DNA of 64,000 bases, taken from Symsagittifera roscoffensis (Eukaryota; Xenacoelomorpha; Acoela; Convolutidae). The position numbers were made by a program, and so were the translations under genes. Every line of letters starts with the position of its first letter. The stretch's first letter is position 1. Under the pieces are notes generated by a model. It saw only the letters and a list, made by a program, of their open reading frames with translations. It searched no databases and was not told the origin of the DNA. The stretch covers positions 53,771,074-53,835,073 of the forward strand of contig NC_087063.1 of the NCBI RefSeq assembly GCF_963678635.1, given 5' to 3'. This document shows positions 45,901 through 60,900 of the stretch, piece by piece.

Positions 45901-48900
45901 AGCTCTGGAGAAAGATGGCTCTATTCCTTTTCTGGATATATTGGTGACAAGAACCTCAGCAGGCATTATTGCTTATTGAGACCACCCGGTACCAGAAACC
46001 AACGGATACAGGTTTGCTGATGTCCTTTCATGCCTGTGCACTTACACGCTACAAAATTAACATCATTCAGGGTACTGTCCACATACTGAACAACACTACC
46101 TCTAAGTGGAGCAGTTATCATGATGCATTGGCGAAGACGAAACTGGCGTGGGAGAACAACCAGTATCCGCCTAGTTTCTACAATCCAGTCGTCTATGATA
46201 CCCTTATCAAACTATGTGCAAATGGTTTTGAGGTGACGGTTGCGAAAAACGCGAGCGAGCGGAACGAAAAACGCGAGCGAGCAACACTTATCATGCAGTA
46301 CAGAGGATCTATTTCTGACAGGTTTGCACGCAGCGTTCGTGGCGTGGTTCCCTTTAACATCGTGTTTACTACCAGCAAGCTGAAAACAACGCTTCCGTCG
46401 CTCAAGACGCCTACTCCGAATGAACTTCGCAGTCGTGCCGTCTACGAAATCCGTTGTCCTAGATGTCAATCCAGTCATGTGGTCCAAACAAGCCGGCATC
46501 TGACGACTAGACAAAAAGAACATTCGAAACCAGACTGTCCAGTTGGAAAGCATTTTCGAGATTGCCTCGAAAACACAGAAGATTTACGTGCTGAAGTTCC
46601 AGACTCTGCTCATGACACTGGTAAACTACTTACTTTGGAGGCTTTGCACACTGCCAAGCGGAAGCCGCAGCTGAACACGTGCAAAGAGTATAGAAGCAGG
46701 CAGCTGATGCTGAAGCTGCAAGCAACTCGAGTTTATTTGTCCCAGAGTCATCTCGCTAGAATCTCTTCTGTGTGTTTTTGTATTTTGTTACTATGTGTTT
46801 GGATTTTGTGATTTGCTTTATGTCAAGCTTCATGTTTTTCAGTGCTGATGATGGCTGTATAGCCGAACGTACTCCAAAATAAACAAGTTTCATTATCTTG
46901 TTTTTCACATCGATGAGAAAGAAAGTTGTGGCTTTCATGTAATTTAACTACATGCTTTACAAGTAAATCAAGTCGGAATTAAATGCGTCTTCATAAAGCC
47001 GATACAAGATATGCTTTTAACTGGCTAAGAAGAATGTGAGCTATACACATCTTCTGAAAATGAACACAGAAATCAATTTAGAAAAAAGAACTTTCGTGCA
47101 GAAAATTATAACTGATCTTATAACAGCGTTGCTAGTGTAATATTACATCATTTACCCTTGTACATTTATATTGCATGAAAATAACTCAGCTTTTTGCATT
47201 AAATAATTTATTTGAATCTTGTTAAGTTTTATTCAAAGAAAACATTCAAACACAGCCGACAGACAGTTGGTTGAGTGTCAAAGACAAAAAAAAAAACATT
47301 TTAACTTTCAAGCTTCAAAAAAAGTACACGACCTTCAAGAAATTTACTTTTTTAAAACATTATTAACTTTCGAGCCTCAGAGAAAAAATAACACGAAGTT
47401 TAACCAGCCCAATTCGGGAAAACTGGGCGAATATATAATTATCAATGAACTAAAAAAATCTCCGAAAGTTAACACGATTCACGTTTTTCGCGTCACTTCA
47501 TTTATCGTTTTTCGATAACTTTAATGGTTTTCCGTTTAGCAAACGAACATAAAATGAAACTCAAAACACAGAGGCAAATTACAGCTTTGATTAAAATTAT
47601 CTGGACGAATTGCATTTACTTTGAGTTCAGTTGAAAAACGATGAGAAAGACAAAACTTCGGTAGATTTTTACAAAATTCGGGACCAAACTTTATCCAAAA
47701 AGCGGATCATGGCTTTTGTAAACAATCAAAAATTACCAAGCCCAACAAACTTCAAGCAGAGTATTTTCTCTGAAAAAGTGCGCAATTTTTTTAAAATAGT
47801 TTTTAAAATACAAGACTTGTTTTTTTTTATAAAGTAAAAACAAACTTTTTGGTCTATAAAACTAATATAAATTTTGTTGACAATGTTTTGGAGATCAAAC
47901 CCATCTAAAGTTCGTTGAGCTACCTAAACGGCTCACTTTGATATATTTATGTCAGCGATCGAAAACGTAATTTATCGACAACGTAGAAATTCTTCATTGG
48001 CCAAAACAAGCCAAAAGTGATCCAATTTTGCGTCCGAATTTCAAAAACAAAACGCACAATATTGATTCTGCTGAAAATCTGAGCATTTTTGTCTTCATCG
48101 TATTTCACGTTCGGTCAACCCAATTTCAGAAAAATGCGTTATAAATTTCAAGTTGATTACGTTTTGTCATGACAATTTAAAGCAGCACCATATAATTATC
48201 AAAAAGAATAGGGCTAGTTATGAAAATTGAACGAGCTAAGACAATAGAATGTAAAAAAGCATCTTACGGAGGCGAATCTGCAATTTCGCAAACACGAGCG
48301 AGAAAGCGGCACAGATACCGGAGATTTTAAATGCAAAACAGCTCAACTTTGCATATAATACGGAATGTAAAAAACTTCAGGCAATGACACTAACTTTGCA
48401 TGTAAAAAACTGTCAGGCTCACTGCAGCTAGAGCTACTCCTAAAAAATGCCAACATTCATTTTAAACAGAAAAACATGTTTGGCTTGATGGATGGTTAGC
48501 TGGTTGCAGTGATGGCTAGATGGATGAATGGACGGATTGAAGATTGCTAAATGAAAATGATTGCTGGCTGAATAGTCAGATGAATGGATGGCTGTATGGT
48601 GGATAGCGGGAGAGCTGAATGGATGAATGGCTCCTTGGACGGAGATGGCTAGCTGGATAGGTGGCTAGATCGATGATAGATGACTAGCTGAGATGGGTGG
48701 ATCATTGCATGGATGGATAGATGACAAGATGGGTAGATTTTATATTGAAAGATAGATGGCTGGTTGACGGGATGGATGAAAGGCAAGCTGGATGGCTTCA
48801 TAGATGAATGAATGGTTGGATGGACCGATGGCTAAATAGATGAATGACTAGATCGATGAATGGCTGGTTGAATGGATCAATCGATGGCTAGATGGATAGT

Positions 48901-51900
48901 GGCTTGATGGATCGCCGGTTGAGTGGATGTATGAAGTAGTGGTTGAAGGAAACGATGGATGCATGTATGCCCGGACTGATGAATAAATTCATTGCTAGAT
49001 GGTTGGTTGGATGGATAATTGGTTTTTTGGATAGTGAAACAGACAGTTGCTTGAATAGTTGGCTGGATGAATGGATCGATAGATTAATGAATGGATGGCT
49101 GGTTGAAAGAATGGGTGGTTGAAATGGATAACGGAATGGATGGAAGGCTGAATGGATTGCTGGCTAGATGAGTTGCCAGATTGATGGACGACTGGTTAGT
49201 TACCTGACTGGGTTGATCGCTTGCTGAATGCATAGTTGGTTGGATGGCGGGATGAATAGCTGATAGGATGAATGGGTTGCTGTTGACACTATATATGGAT
49301 GGCTGGTTTGAAGGATCAATGGCTGGTTGAATCGATGGCTTGGTAATTCAATGCATGGAAGGATAAATGAAAGGACGGATAGCTGGTTGTATGTATGAAT
49401 GGCCATATTAAAGGATGGTTGGGTGGCAAGAGGAAAGTATGGCTGACCTGATGGATGATTAGATAAATTGAAGGATGGTTAGATAGCTGGATGGCTAAAT
49501 TAACGGGCCGAATTACGAACAATTGACTACTTGGATGGATGGATGAATGGTTGAACGGACGGATTGATGGCTGATTAGATTGATGAAAGGATGGCTGGTT
49601 AAATGAATCGCTAGATGAAAGGCTGGACGAATGGATGGCTAGATGTATTGTTGTATCGGTGGCTACATCGATGAATGGCTTGATAGATGGATGAACCGCT
49701 AGATGGAAAGAAATTGGATAGATGAATAACTTATTTGGGGACGCTCGATGGATGAACGGATAGCTAAAAGGATCTATGCATGGTTGGTTGGATATGAGAC
49801 GACGTTAAAGCGCATTCACGTTTGGAATTCTGCAACCAGTGAGAGTAAATATTCATCACTTCGCCGTAGGTTCAAGACAGAGGTTGGATACTTTTGAAAA
49901 ATCAATTAGAACGCCAAGTCGCGAAAACTTGAAGTGTTTGAGCAATCATACGTAATTAGGCCATATCTGCAACTGCTGAGAGTAAACTGACATCAGCCCA
50001 ACAAGGGTCCAGTTTCAAAGTTCAAGAAATTTTTTGAATTTTACACTGTTTGTAAATTTTGAAAATCATTAGAAGACTATTTCTCGAAAACTATGAAGCG
50101 CTGAGCAGTTATATTAGAAATCCAGATAAAAGCAACTGAGATTTCCTTGACAGAACCTCACCATGACAGAACATAGTGAAATTTATTCGAATATAATCTT
50201 TGGAAAAATTTTGAAAAATCATAAAATACAACATATCTTGGGAACATGGAATCCTGACGGACGGACCATGAACCAGATCGACTATTTTGTCGTAGGCAGT
50301 AAAAGGATGAACTCAACCTCCCAATGTCGGTCGTTCTGGGGAACCTTCGTCGATTCAGACCACGCCATGGTGGTCGCTATCGTTGGTCTGAAATTGAGGA
50401 GTGTACCCAAGAAGAAACTCCCCAAACGGCTCGACATCTCTGTGCTGAAAGGCGCTGATGTTTCTTCTGATTTTCAGGTTGAGATCGCTTTGCGACTAAA
50501 CGAGCTTGATAACTGTGACACAGTGGCGGACATGTAGACAACACTTCAGAAGACGACGCGGGAGGTGAGCGAGAAACACCTGTCGCAGAAAGCCCCAGGT
50601 CGGCGGAGGATCTCTAGTCACACCCTGGAATGAAACTACTGGAATGAATTACTGGAATGAATAAGCTGAGCAGCTCGAGCGGGTTTCGCCAGTGACAATT
50701 TTAGGAAACTCTTTCAATTGACCCATGCACACAGCTCCAAAAAGTTTAAACCAGTCTCTGGGACGATCCTAGACGAGCAAGGTGAGACCATCACTAACGT
50801 CAACCATAGGATGGACCGGTGAGTACGCCACTTCAGTGACCTGCTCAATCGTCCTAGTCCTTCTGAGCTGGTGCATACCAACACCAGTGCACCTGGTAAC
50901 TGAAACGACATCGACGAACCACCCACCGTCGAGGAAGTCTTGACTACTTTAAGTCAGATGAAAAATAACAAAGGCAGTGGACCTAACAGCTTACCGGCAG
51001 ATGTTCTTAAAGCCGCCGGTCTACCGTTCGCGCAGAAGCTTCAGAGTATTCTCGAGAAGATCTGAAGTGGATAACCCAATCCTAAATAGAGGTGCATCTC
51101 CCAACTGATCCCGCTTCACAAGAAGGGCGACGTCAAAGTGTGCAAAAATTACAGGGGGATCTCCTTGTTGTGTAACTCGTAGAAGATACTGGAGAGCATC
51201 GTCCTCCAGAGACACCGCAGCACAATCGACTCTTCGCTGACAGAGTCAGGCAGGTTTTCGGGCGGCTAGAGGCTGTATCGATCAGATTTATAGCCGCCGT
51301 CGAATACTTGAGCAGCGACACGAGTTAAAAAAAGCAACTGTCATCTGCTTCGTTGACTTCACAGCTACTTTTGACAGTATTTGCAGGCCGACTCTCTGGA
51401 GACTACTCCGGTTGGCTGATGTCCCAGCAAACACCGGGCGATGTCCCAGCAACATGTACCTTCACACTAGTTGCAAGATCAAGGCTTACAACGACGAGAG
51501 TGACAGCTTCCTCGTCCTCACTGGAGTAAGACAGGGCGGGATCTTGTCACCTGTTCTTTTCCTTCTTGCGGCAAACCATATACTCAAAACCGTGAATCAC
51601 ACAAACTCGTCGTTGTGATCTGGTCATCAGAATATACATTTGAAAACGTTGCCTTCGACGATAATATCGCCATTATTGCAGACTCCATAGAAAACCTCAG
51701 TCAGATGACCTTTCTCCTGTCAGAAGAGGCAGCAAAGCACGAGCTACATATAAACTGAGAGAAAACGAAGCTTATGAAAACCGCTGATATATCCGGTACA
51801 ATCGACAAAAGGGGTGGGAATCGAGACCGCCAACAATTTCTGCTACCTTGGTAGTCAGATTATCCCATCCGTATTCTGAAGGACAGTGTCTTCACAATTG

Positions 51901-54900
51901 CTTCTTACGCTTGTGAAACTTGGAACGTACTCCAAGCCGATATTCATAGGCTCGACATATTCTATATGAAATTCCTTCGTATAGTCAACAAAACGAGTTG
52001 GCAACACCGGGTATCCAACACCGAGGTCCTGCGAAAGAGCGATCGAGTAGAGACGTTCTCGCAGACCATCTGGCGCAAAGCGGAGATACCTCGGGCATGT
52101 TCTGTGCACGGATTCATGTCGGTACCCCAAGATCCTATTCATGGCCAAACCTGATCAACGCTGGAAGACACCGCCAGGTGGGGTAAAAATTTCGTACGAG
52201 AGGTTCATGAAAAAGCAGAAAAATTAATGAAACCGCTCAACGTCTCCCGTCGCGTCTTCAACGCGATCTGGAAAGATCACCAGGAAATCATTGCTAGCGA
52301 TCAAAAGCAGTGGCGGGCAGTTCTACACGAATGACGCCAAAACCTCATACGAGGTGGAAAAAGCTACTGAACTGAACTGAATGGCTAAATTAACGGGCCG
52401 ATTTATGAAAAATTGACTGTTTGGATGAATGGATGGATGACTGGTTGGTTGGATGAACTGATGACTGATTGGATTGACGAAAGGATGGCTGCTTAAATGA
52501 ATCGCTAGATGATAGGCTGGACGAATGGATGGCTAGATGTATTGTTGTATGGATGGCTACATCGATGGATGGCTTGATAGATGGATGAAGCGATAGAAGG
52601 AAGGAAATTGGATAGACTGATTACTTGTTGGGGACGCTCGATGGATGAACGGATAGCTAAAAGGATCCACAGGTGGCTGTTTGGATCTGGGACGACAGAA
52701 ACACGCACTTACGTTGGGATTATTCTGCAACCAATGAGAATAAATTGACATCACTCCGCCGTAGGTTCGAGACATGGAGGTTAGATAATTTTGATAATCA
52801 TACGTATTTAGGCCATATTTGAAACTGCTGAGAGTAACCTGACATCAATCCAACAAGAGGTCGAGTTTCAAAGTTCAAGAAATTTTTTGAATTTAACACT
52901 TTGTAAATTTAGAAAAATCATTAGAAGACTATTTCTCGAAAACTATGAAGCGCTGAGCAGTTATATTACAAATCCAGATAAAAGCAACTGAGATTACCTT
53001 GACAGAACCCCACCATGGAGTTAAGATATTCGAACATAGTGAAATTTTGTTCGAATATAATCTTTTGAAAATTTTTTGAAAAATCATAAAGTACAACATA
53101 TCTTGGGAACTTGGAGTCCTGACGGACGGACCATGAACCAGATCGACTATATTGTCGTAGGCAGTAAATGGATGAACTCAACCTCCCAATATCGGTCGTT
53201 CTGGGAAACCTTCGTCAATTCAGACCACGCCATGGTGGTCGCTACCGTTGGTCTGAAATTGAGGAGTGTACCCAAGAAGAAAAATTGAAAAATGTAAAAA
53301 CAACATACCTTGGAAACTTTCAAGTCTTGAGCAGACAATTTTGGAGGCAAGAACCAAAACCCGTGAGAGTAAAGTGACAGCACCCAGCTAAAGGGTTGCG
53401 AATTTCAAACTTTGTTAAGTTCATGAAACCTAATTTATTTCGTAAGCTTTCCAAAAGTCACAAAACCGCCATATCTCGGAACTGTTTCGAGCAGTCATAT
53501 TTGGGGGCAAGACTGGAAACCCCTCAGAGTACTCTGATAGCACCTAACAATATGATTGGGATTTTCAAATTTTGGGAAAATTTTGGAATTTTTTTTTTCT
53601 ATTCAAATATCTCAAAACATCATAAAACAACGTGATTTCTCGGATACTTAAGCCAGTTTGGTTTTCAAAGTTGGGGGCCAATTTTGCAACCACTGGGACA
53701 AACCTGACAGCACCCAACTATGGGGTTCGTAATTTCAAACTTGAAATAAACGCTAAAACGAAAAGCATCCGTTACATCATGTATAGATAGATGAATCCAA
53801 CCTTTGGACTAAACTACACTGCCCCCCTCATCCTACCATCCCTTTCAATCGGCCTAGTATTCTTAAACTGGAAGGTCGAAAAATTTATTAAGCATTGCAA
53901 TATACGATATAGCTAAAACGTTAACGTTCTTCCGCGCAAAAATTCTTCTTTTTAACAGGCAAAATTAATAAGCTGAAACATGGTGAGATACGGGTCACAC
54001 GCACTTAAATATAGTATAGACAGATACCGCTAGATTAGAACGTATTAAAACAAGTTTTTTTAATCAATTACACATTTCAAAGACCTCGCGAAGTTTATCG
54101 AATTGGAGAAGTTCCAAAATGGTATTTGATTTAATATACTGCTGTATGAAAAATTTAGCTTTTTTCGGTTCAATTGATGAATTAAAAAATCATCAACTGC
54201 GTTGGGTTAAAATTAATCAAATATCAAAGCGCATGTAAAAATACTGCTAATGCAGCCTACTACAAATTCAAAAGTGCCAACAAAAGTGGCATTTTTTTGC
54301 GACATTGGTTGAGAATAAAAGTTGCATCGTACTATCACACTACGCCGCTACACTCGTGTAAACATAAAACTATAGATGAAGCCAAAATAACGTGAGGTGA
54401 GCAAAAACACTTCGGGCCAAAAATAGTCGATTCAAAACTTTTAAAGAAATGTCAAGTCCACTCTCTCTCTCACAAAACACAGACAAAATGTTTTCGCTCA
54501 AAGACGCAATATGAGGGCCACTAAAGCGATAGCAAACAGGCCTAAACTTATCAAGCCGAAAAAAAACATAGCCAACAGAAAGTTGGATAACAGTCAATGA
54601 ACGCAAGTAAACCGAAAACATTTCGACAGAAAAATCTCAGCTTCCGAATTTCTTCGAAAAAAAATCATTGGCCTTAAAGCTCTTTGAACAGCGGCAACAT
54701 TTTATGAGAACTGGGTTAATACGTAATTTGAGTCAAAAGGTAATTTTTTTAGACCAATTTGAGAAAACTGGGTCTAGATGTATTTTTTAAATTTCGCTGG
54801 GAAGGAAAATTAAACTCTTTGAAAATTTTTGATTACGTTTTTTTGTGATCTTAACACTTTTGCTGTAAAAAATCAGCACTCATATAAAAGTCTTACCTAT

Positions 54901-57900
54901 GTTCACCGACACTAAAAAAAGAATAACAAATCGAATAGGAAAAACTTACAACCAACATAGAGAGCCAACTTAGAAGAAAACGGATATTTAAAAAGCTTCT
55001 GCGCCATAAAAAAAAGTCTGTTACCGTAATTCCAACAGAAGCGACCAGGAGATGAGCTCTACGAACAAAGTTGTTTGAAAATAGTAACCACTTCAAAAAA
55101 TTGCTTTCCCAAGTTTAACACCGCTGCGCTTCGCGAACAAGCGAGGAAAATGCAAAAAGAGTTCTAAACTGGCAAAACAAAGTGAGCACAGAGGCGAAGC
55201 TGCGCTTCTCAAACAATTGCGAGAACACGACCAAAAAGCAGCTATATCAAGTTAAACAAGAAAGAAGAAAAAAGCCCTGAATTAGCAAAAACTCGGCTAC
55301 TGTAGGATTCGAATCTGTGACCAATTGCAATCAAGAGATTTAGAACTTCACGCACTATCCCCTTAGCCACTCTAGAAGAACAAGCGACAAACACTAGTCA
55401 CGGATACAGCAGCTACATATGCCAATACGATTTAGCACCAAATACAAAAACTTAATTTTGCAATTAAAAATTTCGAATAACAAACTTAAGGCATCCACAC
55501 TAACTTTGCAAATACCAAATCGCAAGGCATAAAGCCACATTATGTATAAATTGTGCAAATTGCGAGATATATTGAGTTACAAAATTTTTTAAAACCGAGT
55601 TTTTTATTGTAATTCTGTTTGAAAAAAAATAGCTTACTTCGGTTCAAACAACATAACAATTTCTTTTTTGTCTTAGTCGTACTGAGTTACAATCGCTAAA
55701 TCAACAAGAACCAGTTTAAAGGTAGTTATTTAAATTATATTTTAAAATACTTCGGTCTAAAAAATTCATTATTAAGTTATCATAACTCTCCTTTAACTTA
55801 GCAGTGAACCAGTATATCGCTAGATCTATTAAGATTAGGAAATATAAAAGTAAGATTAGGATTGGTATTAGACTAAGGAGTTGCACGAACCTATCCGGCC
55901 GAAAACAAAGAGCATGACGAACAGACGATGTCCTTATCCGAAATTACTCTATGAAAAGCCCACCCCGGACCTTAACTCACAGCTGAAGTTTAAGAAACAT
56001 AGAAAAAACGCCGGCGCAGGATTTTTTATTAGACTAACTTTTCCTATCAAAATAGTGCAAATAATAGTATCTCATCGGATTTTCGAGATATCGCACTGAA
56101 GTTATCGATTAGTGAATAGACAACAGATATATATCACTGATTAACATATAAAAGACAACAGATAAAAGATTAACTTTTCTGTCTCTATAATTGACACTTG
56201 AACAGATAAAGCAGAATTTGTATATCAGTTTCTCCCAGCCATGAATCATCTTCCGACGGCTTGAAGACCTTATTGTAACATCATTATCAAATTTTTCATA
56301 TTTTTGTTACGCCGTTCAGCTAAAAAAAAAATTCGCGATGAATTAAGTCCTATTTTCGGAAGTGTATCTGAGCCACCTTGTAGATGCTGAGCTTCAAGGT
56401 TGAAGGTACGCCACGAACTAGAATAAAACTTTAGAATCAGGACCACGCAAAATTAAAATTATTCGAATGATATCTATAAATTCCCTTCCAACCGCGATTC
56501 GATTGATCATTGAAAAACTTCATTCTTCCTGTGTCGGAGACAAACCGGCATGATATTTTGCCTTTTAGCCAGATTTGGTAGAAATCACAGTTCATGCTGA
56601 TTTATTTTGTGCTAAATAAACCAAAATAGTTCAGTAATTTGCTAATAACTTGGTCATTTTGCACTTTACTCTAAGCGCACAAACAAACGATAAAAATGTG
56701 AATAAAGAAAACTGCTTTTCTAATACACTAGCAAGAACACGTCAAAAAGCATCTCTAGAAAGTGCAATACGAATAAATATAAATAAGCCTCAAATTAGCA
56801 AAAACTCGGCTACTGTAGGATTCGAATCTGTGACCAATTGCAATCAAGAGATTTAGAACTTCACGCACTATCCCCTTAGCCACTCTAGAAGAACAAGCGA
56901 CAAACACTAGTCACGGATACAGCAGCTACATATGCCAATACGATTTAGCACCAAATACAAAAACTTAATTTTGCAATTAATAATTTCGAATAACAAACTT
57001 AAGGCATCCACACTAACTTTGCAAATACCAAATCGCAAGGCATAAAGCCACATTATGTATAAATTGTGCATATTGCGAGATATATTGAGTTACAAAATTT
57101 TTAAAACTGAGTTTTTTATTGTAATTCTGTTTGAAAAAAAATAGCTTACTTCGGTTCAAACAACATAACAATTTCTTTTTTTGTCTTAGTCGTACTGAGT
57201 TACACTCGCTAAATCAACAAGATCCAGTTTAAAGGTAGTTATTTAAATTATATTTTAAAATACTTCGCTGTAAAAAAATTCATTATTAACTTATCATAAC
57301 TCTCCTTTAACTTAGCAGTGAACCAGTATATCGCTAGATCGATTAAGATTAGGAAATATAAAAGTAAGATTAGGATTGGTATTAGACTAAGGAGTTGCAC
57401 GAACCTATCTGGCCGAAAACAAAGAGCATGACGAACAGACGATGTCCTTATCCGAAATTACTCTATGAAAAGCCCACCCCGGACCTTAACTCACAGCTGA
57501 AGTTTAAGAAACATAGAAAAAACGCCGGCGCAGGATTTTTATTAGACTAACTTTTCCTATCAAAATAGTGCAAATAATAGTATCTCATCGGATTTTCGAG
57601 ATATCGCACTGAAGTTATCGATTAGTGAATAGACAACAGATATATATCACTGATTAACATATAAAAGACAACAGATAAAAGATTAACTTTTCTGTCTCTA
57701 TAATTGACACTTGAACAGATAAACCAGAATTTGTATATCAGTTTCTCCCAGCCATGAATCATCTTCCGACGGCTTGAAGACCTTATTGTAACATCATTAT
57801 CAAATTTTTCATATTTTTGTTACGCCGTTCAGCTAAAAAAAAAATTCGCGACGAATTAAGTCCTATTTTCGGAAGTGTATCTGAGCCACCTTGTAGATGC

Positions 57901-60900
57901 TGAGCTTCAAGGTTGAAGGTACGCCACGAACTAGAATAAAACTTTAGAATCAGGACCACGCAAAATTAAAATTATTCGAATGATATCTATAAATTCCCTT
58001 CCAACCGCGATTCGATTGATCATTGAAAAACTTCATTCTTCCTGTGTCGGAGACAAACCGGCATGATATTTTGCCTTTTAGCCAGATTTGGTAGAAATCA
58101 CAGTTCATGCTGATTTATTTTGTGCTAAATAAACCAAAATAGTTCAGTAATTTGCTAATAACTTGGTCATTTTGCACTTTACTCTAAGCGCACAAACAAA
58201 CGATAAAAATGTGAATGAAGAAAACTGCTTTTCTAATACACTAGCAAGAACACGTCAAAAAGCATCTCTAGAAAGTGCAATACGAATAAATATAAATAAG
58301 CCTCAAATTAGCAAAAACTCGGCTACTGTAGGATTCGAATCTGTGACCAATTGCAATCAAGAGATTTAGAACTTCACGCACTATCCCCTTAGCCACTCTA
58401 GAAGAACAAGCGACAAACACTAGTCACGGATACAGCATCTACATATGCCAATACGATTTAGCACCAAATACAAAAACTTAATTTTGCAATTAATAATTTC
58501 GAATAACAAACTTAAGGCATCCACACTAACTTTGCAAATACCAAATCGCAAGGCATAAAGCCACATTATGTATAAATTGTGCAAATTGCGAGATATATTG
58601 AGTTACAAAATTTTTAAAACCGAGTTTTTTATTGTAATTCTGTTTGAAAAAAAATAGCTTACTTCGGTTCAAACAACATAACAATTTCTTTTTTTGTCTT
58701 AGTCGTACTGAGTTACACTCGCTAAATCAACAAGATCCAGTTTAAAGGTAGTTATTTAAATTATATTTTAAAATACTTCGCTGTAAAAAATTCATTATTA
58801 ACTTATCATAACTCTCCTTTAACTTAGCAGTGAACCAGTATATCGCTAGATCGATTAAGATTAGGAAATATAAAAGTAAGATTAGGATTGGTATTAGACT
58901 AAGGAGTTGCACGAACCTATCCGGCCGAAAACAAAGAGCATGACGAACAGACGATGTCCTTATCCGAAATTACTCTATGAAAAGCCCACCCCGGACCTTA
59001 ACTCACAGCTGAAGTTTAAGAAACATAGAAAAAACGCCGGCGCAGGATTTTTTATTAGACTAACTTTTCCTATCAAAATAGTGCAAATAATAGTATCTCA
59101 TCGGATTTTCGAGATATCGCACTGAAGTTATCGATTAGTGAATAGACAACAGATATATATCACTGATTAACATATAAAAGACAACAGATAAAAGATTAAC
59201 TTTTCTGTCTCTATAATTGACACTTGAACAGATAAACCAGAATTTGTATATCAGTTTCTCCCAGCCATGAATCATCTTCCGACGGCTTGAAGACCTTATT
59301 GTAACATCATTATCAAATTTTTCATATTTTTGTTACGCCGTTCAGCTAAAAAAAAAAATTCGCGATGAATTAAGTCCTATTTTCGGAAGTGTATCTGAGC
59401 CACCTTGTAGATGCTGAGCTTCAAGGTTGAAGGTACGCCACGAACTAGAATAAAACTTTAGAATCAGGACCACGCAAAATTAAAATTATTCGAATGATAT
59501 CTATAAATTCCCTTCCAACCGCGATTCGATTGATCATTGAAAAACTTCATTCTTCCTGTGTCGGAGACAAACCGGCATGATATTTTGCCTTTTAGCCAGA
59601 TTTGGTAGAAATCACAGTTCATGCTGATTTATTTTGTGCTAAATAAACCAAAATTGTTCAGTAATTTGCTAATAACTTGGTCATTTTGCACTTTACTCTA
59701 AGCGCACAAACAAACGATAAAAATGTGAATAAAGAAAACTGCTTTTTTAATACACTAGCAAGAACACGTCAAAAAGCATCTCTAGAAAGTGCAATACGAA
59801 TAAATATAAATAAGCCTCAAATTAGCAAAAATTCGGCTACGTGTAGGTTTCGAATCTGCGACCAACTGCAATCAAGAGATTTAGAGTCTCACGCACTACC
59901 CCCTCAGCCACTCAAGCTTAACAACCGATAAACACTATTCACAAATAAAGCAGCTACATATGCTAAGAAATTTCCCTTGCGATTCAGCGCCAAATACAGA
60001 TAGACTTAACTTTGCAATTATTAATTTGGAAAATGACAAACTGAAGGCATCCACACTAACTTTGCAAGTAACAAATCGCAAAGCATCAAGCCACATTATG
60101 TATACAAAGTGCATTTCAAAAAAATTGCAAGATAAATTGAGTTCAAAAATTTCTATAACCGTATTTTTATTATAGTAATGTTGTTAGAAACAAATAGCTT
60201 TTTTCGGGTCGTTTGATAAATCAAAAATGGATCAACTGCGTTAATTTATTACTTTTCGAACATCAAAGCACATGCTATCAAAAAACTGTAAAGGCGCCCC
60301 AACCTTATTGGGGTGCCACGCCATAAACGTGCTGCACCAATATTTGCGACTTAGGGTGGAAAAAAGAAGGTTCGTACTAATACACTAGCTTCGCAAGTTT
60401 AACACAGAGGCGAAGTTGCATTTCGCATACACAAGCAAAGATATGACCGACAACGCTAGTGGAAAAAACAGAATGAGTAAAACTTTGAGTCTACTAAATT
60501 TCTTAAATGACGCACGCCAATTATGAGTCTAGATAGCTGCTTGGTGGCGCAAGCCAATTATGACGCATTAGCAGTACCAGTCAATTTCAAAAGAAATTTA
60601 CCAACTAGTATGCCTCAATTTATAAAGCGGATGCATTCTAACTAGTACACGAAAAAGTTCATGAAAAAATCCGACCTTGCCCTAGTTCGAACCCTTTTAT
60701 TTTGCTGCTGGTGTCCTTCCCCACCTCAACGCTACAAAACCACGATACCTTGAAGCTAAAGTGCTATTTGTAATATCATACTCTGTTTAATATCCATAGC
60801 ATTGGCTGTACTTAATAGCTGCATCAAAATGAAAACTTTCAAAATGAACACATTTTATCGAAACAATTGCATCGCAACAATATTTTCGACTTAGGTTGTG

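Larger units (their letters stand above)
43946..46930 (+). mobile_element. Penelope-like element, degenerate
   Basis: 2985 bp between perfect 12-bp duplications. It starts and ends with direct repeats of about 153 bp (43955-44107 and 46775-46927), the pseudo-LTR arrangement of Penelope-like elements. Between them is a broken polyprotein with RT followed by a GIY-YIG-type endonuclease, the order that defines EN-bearing PLEs. It lies in the large intron of DP, antisense to that gene. Confidence 0.85.
55293..60230. repeat. 1.51-kb tandem array
   Basis: Three near-identical units (55293-56805, 56806-58319 and 58320-59832; period 1513-1514 bp) and a diverged, truncated fourth (59833 to about 60230). 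The repeats differ by single substitutions and homopolymer changes. Short frames recur (one beginning [12 protein letters not shown], 72 codons, but it is broken in the middle unit), which argues against coding. Each unit has a tRNA-like module at its start. Confidence 0.9.

Noticed and set aside
48476-49800. CRISPR-like regular repeats
   Set aside because: The TGGA words are imperfect, contiguous and without unique spacers; this is a eukaryotic minisatellite.
55293-59917. Cluster of functional tRNA-Leu/Ser genes
   Set aside because: T-stem pairing is lost in all four copies and the anticodon loop cannot be assigned cleanly.
55881-60175. Short repeated frames in the 1.51-kb units as genes
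   Set aside because: The longer one is destroyed by an indel in the middle unit and neither matches a known domain.
60293-60317. Rho-independent terminator
   Set aside because: A hairpin without a following T run in an intron of an animal gene; the concept does not apply.
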